A model generated the notes under the pieces. It was not told the origin of the DNA. It made no database searches and saw only the letters and a program-made list of their open reading frames with translations. This document shows, in pieces, positions 58,039-64,000 of a DNA stretch of 64,000 bases; within the stretch, counting starts at the first letter, position 1; each line of letters opens with the position of its first letter. The stretch spans positions 582,501-646,500 of the forward strand of contig JACVVK020000211.1 in assembly GCA_018292915.2 (NCBI GenBank), given 5' to 3'. This stretch comes from Batillaria attramentaria (lineage: Eukaryota > Mollusca > Gastropoda > Batillariidae). Position numbers and translations under genes: made by a program.

Positions 58039-61000
58039 TTAAACCTTGGAACTGTCCTTGAACAAAGATTCATAGGATGGAGGGGGTGGAGCATTGGCTG
58101 TATCGTGGAACGTTAGCGGTGGGGCAGTCACTTCCTGTCGTGGTGTGGGAATGTCCTCGACGACTGTCTCATAGTTTGGTGGGGCGCTTGGGTTGACCAC
58201 GAGGTCCAAATATGACTGGTTTGGTTCATCCGTACTCTCAGAATCGGATCCAACATCCTCATCTTCTGCCTCAGTTTGGACACTGGAGGAGGAGCATCTG
58301 GAGGTGTTACTCGCTGGCTGAGAGTGCACGACTTCAATGTCAGCCTGACTTTGCTGGTAATCTCCCCTGGATGATCCTTTGCTGGACAGGCAATCACAGG
58401 GCTGACGACACCAAGAGCAGCACACTTCCATGCAGCTCACTCCTGTCTCACACAAAACTTGACACAATCCTCTCGTGGGCGAGCGTCCACGCTTAACAAC
58501 GATGATACAGATGAGAATGAAGAGGAACGCCATGCCGATGGCAAACTCCTCGAATGAAACCTCTATGGCAGAAAAATAAAAAAGTGGCATGCATAACAGT
58601 GGTGCAATGTAATCATGTATGCAGTAAGCATAAATAAACTAGAGAGGCAGAAGCCTCCATGGCTCCCTTGTGACATGGGTCAAGTTCATTCAAAAGAGTA
58701 TGTTTGTAAAAATCATCAAGCCAAGTAAGGTGTCTCTGGTGTTTCTTAGTTCCTGGCAATATTACAGTTTTACCTAAAACTGTTTGTATGGCCCTGACCT
58801 TGGGTCAAGGTCATTCAAATGAGATCTCATCAATGTCTATCATTATGCCAAGTTTGAAGCCTCTAGTACTTGTAGTTTCTCCAAAACCGGTATATTGAAA
58901 TTCACAACAGACAGGTTTAATGACCTTGACCTTGAGTCAAGGTCATTCAAAGTGGTACGTATGCATAGGTATTATCAATGTCTATTAGCATACCACAGGT
59001 TTGGTGCCTCTGCTCTTTGTCGATTCTGAGAAAATGCCAATGTTAAGGTTTCACAAAAATAGCTAGTAAGGCCTTGACCTTTACACAAGGCCATTGAATA
59101 CATGTATATCTGTAAAGTTCTTATCAATGTCTATCATCATGCAAAGTTTAAAATCTCTGGTGTTTGTAGATTCCAAGAAAATGCCAATGTAAAATTTTCA
59201 AACAGACAGCTTTGGTGACCTTGACTCAAGGTCAAGGTCATTCAAAATGATATATTTTGAGAGGAATTATGGTTGTCTATCAGCATGCCAAGTTTGGTGC
59301 CTCTGCTGTTTGTAGATTCTGAGAAAATGCCAATGTTAAGGTTTACTGCAGAAATGTGAAAAATAGCCTGTACGGCCTTGACCTTGACAAAAGGCCATTG
59401 AATACATGTATGTCTGTAAAGTTCTTACCAATGTCTATCACCATGCAAAGTTTAAAATCTCTGGCTTTTGTAGATTCCAAGAAAATGCCAATGTAAAATT
59501 TTCAAACAGACCGCTTTAGTGACCTTGACCTTGAGTCAAGGTCATTCAAAATGATACATTTTGAAAGGTCTTATGGTTGTCTATTAGTGTGCCAAGTTTG
59601 GTGCCTCTGCTCTTTGTAGACTCTGAGAAAATGCCAATGTTAAGGTTTACTGCAGAAATGTGGAAAATAGCTTGTACGGCCTTGACCTTGACAAAAGGCC
59701 ATTGAATACATGTATGTCTGTAAAGTTCTTACCAATGCCTATCGTCATGCAAAGTTTACAATCTCTGGCTTTTGTAGATTCCAAGAAAACGTGAATGTAA
59801 AATTTTCAAACAGACCGCTTTAGTGACCTTGACTCAAGGTCAAGGTCATTCAAAATGATATATTTTGAAAGGTCTTATGGCTGTCTATCAGCATGCCAAG
59901 TTTGGTGCCTCTGCTGTTTGTAGATTCTGAGAAAATGCCAATGTTAAGGTTTACTGCGGAAATGCGGAAAATAGCTTGTACGGCCTTGACCTTGAAACAA
60001 GGCCATTGAGTATATGTATATATGTAAAGTTCTTATCAATGTCTATCAGCATGCAAAGTTTAAAATCTCTGGTGTTTGTAGATTCCAAGAAAATGCCAAT
60101 GTAAAATTTTCAAACAGACCGCTTTGGTGACCTTGACCTTGAGTAGAGGTCATTCAAAGTGATATATTTTGAAAGGTCTTAGGACTCTCTATCAGCAAGC
60201 CAAGTTTGGTGCCTCTGCTATTTGTAGATTCTGAGAAAATGCCAATGTTAAGGTTTCTATATATTTACTGCGGACACACACACACACACACACACACAGA
60301 CAGACGACGGAGGGTTAGTACATAGACTCCCTTTGTTACACAAGGGAGCCAAAAATCAATGACCATGCAAGGAAGACAACACACACGCTGGAAAAAAAAC
60401 AACAACAACAAACAAACCAAACAACCTATCAATAATCTGGAAAGCTGCAGAACACTCGGTAAAGCAGGAAATGCCCTTTAACAGAAAGGAGACAACAACA
60501 TAAACCTGAATGCTTAAAACCCAGATGAGGACAAGATTTGGATGCCCGTTGCTATTACGAGTACCGGTACACTCGGAGCCCAGTGGTGGCTGCATTTTGG
60601 CTATTACGATTATAATTGAAGCCCGTCAAGGCTAACACAGGAACAGTGTGTGGAAAAAATCCTTAACCTATCTTCGTTGCAGGTTGAGTTGTAGTTTCAA
60701 TAGTCAGTGTTACTGATGACTGGCTAATGATATGAAGATCACAGCGAGTGTTTGTTCTAAAGTTTTGAAGATTACACGGACAACGCCACATGTGAAAAAG
60801 AGAACAAAAACACTGACCATTGCTGACAGATCTGTTAGTACTTGGAGACAAAACAACAAGCAACATGTAAAGCTGTGGTACACAATAAGGTGAAATTTAA
60901 ATTTGAAAAAAGAAAAAAAAAGTGGGGGTGGGGGTGGAGTGGGGGGGGGGGGGGCACAATACACAAGCTGGTCATATCCAGAGCAGGTATACAAAATGGT

Positions 61001-61886
61001 TTCAACTGCACAAACAAATGAAGAATGACGGAGGTGTAATGCATGTTCATATGCTTTAGCAGGCAAAATGTGTCACGACAACAGATGCTGCATGTAGACA
61101 TTTTCTGTACAAAATACAACCTGCTGGTTATATCTGGATCTGAAAAAAACAAGATCTGATTTTTGCCGGATGTATCCTGATACTTTAAAAAAACAAAAAA
61201 GGAAAAAAAAAATAAACCAGAAAGAAAAGAAAAAAATGAAGGATCATGCATGACAGCACAGACCTATGAGACGCCGACCAGAAGCAAAACACTTAAAGCA
61301 ATAAAACCCACCTGCCTTAGAAGGAAGTGTGTCGCACGTGTATTTCATGGTGAACCATCTGCGACCTTGCTGTGCGCCCTGAGAGAAGGTAACTGTCAGA
61401 TATGGGCCAGTACTTTTATAGACACGTGTAGGCAAGTCGCTGCAGAGAGAGACCAGCTCTGACTCCCAAGAGGATGAATACGCTGCGGAGGGAAAACTCA
61501 CTTTGTGAGCGTACACGAAATGAATCCAAACTCAATTGTATGCAGGTATGCACATGTGATTGTTTCAAGACCATACTAGCACTAAGACCTTCACACCCTG
61601 TCCCAAGGTCCCAAACCACACGGACCTCCATAGCATCATCATACCATCACCCTCATCTCCATCATAATGCATAATGAAAGTTGCCCCAGCTTCCAAACTC
61701 TCCGTGGATTCCACCCATGACCTGGGAGGAACACCACTGGAGCTGGCAAAGAGTTAGGGTAGCCCCAAAAGAAAAAAACAAAACAAAAAAAGAGACGTTG
61801 ACACCCATCACTTGCATTTTCTCTTGCACTTGATATCAGCACATTACAATCATGTGATGCCAAGGGTAAGCTCAAAGAGAGAGAGG

Positions 61887-61918
<32 letters not shown>

Positions 61919-63026
61919 TTTTAAAAGGCCTGGAATTTTTAAAGCACTGAGGAAGGAAGCCCGAGTAACCAGACAGAACCCCTGATGATCACATGGAATG
62001 AATGTGCCATGTATTAGAGTGGAAACCCCAAGCCACAAACGGGACTGGCACTCTCCAGTCCAACCTCTCTCCATTCCAGTGACTGCCACAGTCTCCAAGT
62101 CAAACGCAAGAAATCTAAAAATACAAATACTCATCAACAGTCTCCAAGTCAAATGCAAGAAATCTAAAAATATAAATACTCATCAACAGTGAGTCTCCAA
62201 GTCAAATGCAAGAAATCTAAAAATACAAATACTCACCAACAGTCTCCAAGTCAAATGCAAGAAATCTAAAAATATAAATACTCATCAACAGTGAGTCTCC
62301 AAGTCAAATGCAAGAAATCTAAACAAAAATACAAATACTCACCATCATAGAGAGTGATGCAGTCGTCAGGCAAAATGTGGAAGCTTGTGAAATTAAGTGA
62401 TATATATCTATGACTTCTTGATTCAATGGTCCATTCGCATTCCATCTGCCCATTGTAGGAGCTAGAAGAAATGATGAAAGAATTTGTCTAAAACAAAACA
62501 AAACTCACAACACCAACCAAAAAAACCCCACCAAAACAAAACAAAAAACCTGTTACCTGTCACCATAAAAGTTGATAAACATTCACGTTTCACTTCCATG
62601 AGGACTCCGATAGGGCAAATCAATGGTATGTTTGAATTTTGGTACACAAGAATAGTTTGGTATGCCATACTTTCTCTGCTTCTCTTGTGATAAAAGATCA
62701 TGTGGTTGGCATAAAAATAAGAGCTGAAGTACAATAAAAACATTAATCGATAAAACGTGAAAACTTACAGTGCTGGAAGTGACTGGTTAAATACTGTGCT
62801 TTTGTACTTGTGGGTGGCCTTCAATTCCTTGTCATACGGACAGTCCTTGCAATAAACTGAAAGTAAAATATGAACAGGAATAATAATAACAACAGGCGCA
62901 GAGTACGTCAGTGATGCCAAAAAATTAATAGGCAGCACTGGTGGTGGGAGACAAACACTGGTAAAAGTTCATCCTTGTCAGTGCTTTCCTTCTGCTCTGA
63001 TTGCCTACACACACAAATGAACACAC

Positions 63027-63114
<88 letters not shown>

Positions 63115-63341
63115 GTCAGGGATCACAATAACTGGCACAATATGTGCCGTGAACAAGGGACTACTGAAAACAAATACAAAACAGGTGAGATCCTTATGCG
63201 ATGGGGAGCATGTATATACATATACATATGTTCCCATAGGTGGATGTTTCTGCCGCAACTATAACCCTAGGCATGTCATGACGCACAAAGGGCACACGGA
63301 GCCGGGAACGTAGACCTTGGGGGAAGATAGGACTGACCCCA

Positions 63342-63385
<44 letters not shown>

Positions 63386-63510
63386 TGCTCCGACGTCACA
63401 AAGTAAGCTCTTTCGACATACCATGGCGGTGCCAGTCCGGCCAAACTCTACTTACCGGCGCTGCCCAGGCACAGCAGAAAAACGGAAGAGAAACATATAC
63501 AACCACACAT
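58039..63510 (-). CDS. Single-CUB type I transmembrane protein with PPxY cytoplasmic motifs
   Basis: Five coding exons: 63510-63456, 62856-62769, 62461-62343, 61482-61312 and 58562-58039 (stop). Splice sites are GT/AG and phases join into 318 codons. Residues 1-18 (MCGCICFSSVFLLCLGSA) form a signal peptide. Residues ~21-140 fit a CUB domain: CEWTIESRSHRYISLNFTSF, LPDDCITLYDG-like turn, GPYLTVTFSQG, RRWFTMKYTC (cysteines at 56, 82, 101, 137). Residues ~151-167 (FAIGMAFLFILICIIVV) form a membrane helix with a KRGR stop-transfer. The ~150-residue cytoplasmic part starts Cys-rich, then is Ser/acidic, and carries PPNY (272-275) and PPSY (305-308), motifs that recruit WW-domain Nedd4-family ubiquitin ligases in other proteins. 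A trafficking or adaptor receptor is a reasonable inference; I know no exact orthologue. Intron 4 houses a TIR element with a 304-bp array; intron 3 starts with a minisatellite at the donor. Confidence 0.85.
58660..60351. mobile_element. 1.7-kb TIR element containing a ~304-bp internal tandem array
   Basis: It is bounded by TGGCTCCCTTGTG (58660-58672) and its exact complement CACAAGGGAGCCA (60339-60351). The interior is built from about four copies of a ~304-bp unit (GCCTTGACCTTGAC near 59071, 59375, 59680 and 59983) that itself splits into two related halves (GACCTTGACTCAAGGTCAAG; AGATTCTGAGAAAATGCCAA versus AGATTCCAAGAAAATGCCAA). A (CA)n plus ACGACGGAGGGTTAG block precedes the right end. 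It has no coding capacity. No convincing target duplication was found, so the superfamily is not assigned. It lies wholly in intron 4 of the CUB gene. Confidence 0.8.
61615..61770 (+). mobile_element. 5'-truncated SINE family 1 copy
   Basis: ACACGGACCTCCATAGCATC, CATCATAATGCATAATGAAA, CTCTCCGTGGATTCCACCCA and GAACACCACTGGAGCTGGCA match the 3' part of the SINE at 4305-4818. It lies in intron 3-4 territory of the CUB gene, antisense to it. Confidence 0.75.
61880..61912. repeat. (GA)n microsatellite
   Basis: A near-perfect GA repeat inside intron 3 of the CUB gene. Confidence 0.85.
62088..62342. repeat. ~55-bp minisatellite starting at the exon 3 splice donor of the CUB gene
   Basis: Five units of CAGTCTCCAAGTCAAATGCA, AGAAATCTAAAAATACAAAT, ACTCATCAA (plus strand) lie directly against exon 3. 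The unit next to the exon supplies the real donor (ACTCAC, minus GTGAGT). One internal unit at about 62231-62236 also keeps ACTCAC, while others have ACTCAT. Each unit also has a TTTTTAG on the minus strand about 30 bp before the donor-like site. Confidence 0.88.
63029..63112. repeat. (GT)n-(GA)n compound microsatellite in intron 1 of the CUB gene
   Basis: About 32 GT dinucleotides followed by about 10 GA dinucleotides. A similar shorter compound tract lies at 63342-63383. Comparable (CA)/(GT) tracts elsewhere include 2898-2946, 10872-10921, 11660-11710, 15977-16014, 18877-18970, 23384-23442, 25983-26038 and 32480-32543. Confidence 0.9.
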
Positions 63511-63759
63511 GGTTATGAGTTATTGCGTGACTTCTCCAAACTCAAACAGAAGACGTGACACCAAATACAAACTCAGAAAGGAAATGTGTTTCAAAGTGGT
63601 TGTTTACGGAAGTGCTGAGGTAGTCAGGTTCTCGTTTCCGCACCGTTTAGAAACTCTACCAATTCAAGATGGTACGATGTAAGAACATTGATGAAACCGC
63701 GGTAGCCCAGTCGTCGATGCGAAACAGTGCACCGACGCACCAGACTCTCCCCCCCCCCC

Positions 63760-63792
<33 letters not shown>

Positions 63793-64000
63793 ACGGTGTG
63801 CATGACCGTTTTGGCTGCTTCCAGCTTCACTGACAATCATCAAAATGGCAGTTTTTTTCTTCTTCTGGGAACGCAGACTGATCAGTCATACTGTAGTTTT
63901 GTTTGCGGGTTTTTTTTTCTTTCAAGTTTTTTTTTTTGGTTGGGGGGGGGGGGGGGGGGGATTTTGTCTTTTCTGTTTTTCTGCAGAAAAAAAGGGCTTC
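63511..64000. other. Upstream region of the CUB gene
   Basis: This should include the 5' UTR and promoter of the minus-strand CUB gene; CpG density is higher around 63620-63740. C-rich/(CT)n/(CA)n tracts lie at 63748-63792 and a poly-G run at 63941-63960. A plus-strand ATG near 63672 opens a low-complexity frame through the microsatellite, which I do not call. Confidence 0.4.

Overview
The window is eukaryotic nuclear DNA. Coding exons are short, carry canonical GT/AG borders and are separated by introns full of (CA)n/(GT)n tracts, G tracts, tRNA-derived SINEs, short inverted-repeat DNA elements and tandem arrays. Protein content (an NSMCE2 orthologue, a CUB receptor, an unfamiliar kinase), repeat style and the abundance of ACATGTA-type words fit an invertebrate, most likely a marine mollusc such as a gastropod. 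That placement is an inference. There is no operon, CRISPR array, phage or bacterial-type defence locus.

Three genes can be rebuilt exon by exon with consistent phase. (1) Minus strand, 7645 to 2970: NSMCE2/MMS21, the SP-RING SUMO ligase of the SMC5/6 complex, six coding exons, 279 aa. (2) Plus strand, 12930 to 20980: a divergent protein kinase, eleven coding exons, 448 aa, with intact catalytic motifs but no APE motif. (3) Minus strand, 63510 to 58039: a 318-aa type I membrane protein with signal peptide, one CUB domain, one transmembrane helix and a cytoplasmic tail with two PPxY motifs, five coding exons. A fourth gene is represented by two cysteine-rich minus-strand exons at the left edge (242-1214). 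Possible 5' exons on both strands lie near 2.3 kb. A spliced-looking, probably noncoding transcript starts near 26.9 kb.

About 21-58 kb is almost free of recognisable genes and dominated by repeats: a 33-bp minisatellite (21.7-22.3 kb), a dispersed repeat pair (24.1-25.6 and 46.6-47.6 kb), a 181-bp array (26.0-26.6 kb), a 7-kb array of 78-81-bp units (33.1-40.3 kb) interrupted twice by a duplicated block of nested inverted repeats, a ~180-bp array (42.2-43.1 kb), a tandem duplication with heptad-coding repeats (43.4-45.2 kb), a 2-kb low-complexity array (48.5-50.6 kb), a duplicated copy of the kinase 3' end (53.1-54.5 kb), and a PIF/Harbinger-like element (56.3-56.9 kb).

The three genes show no sign of acting together. 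The most informative signals are in how mobile DNA meets genes: a SINE whose target-site duplication copied an NSMCE2 splice donor; a SINE with its empty site kept in a paralogous copy; a perfect 66-bp palindrome flanked by a 9-bp target duplication near the NSMCE2 promoter; a satellite that looks built from a transposon terminus; nested inverted repeats with compensatory changes; and a minisatellite that begins at a splice donor and repeats it. I did not find a convincing new multi-gene system.
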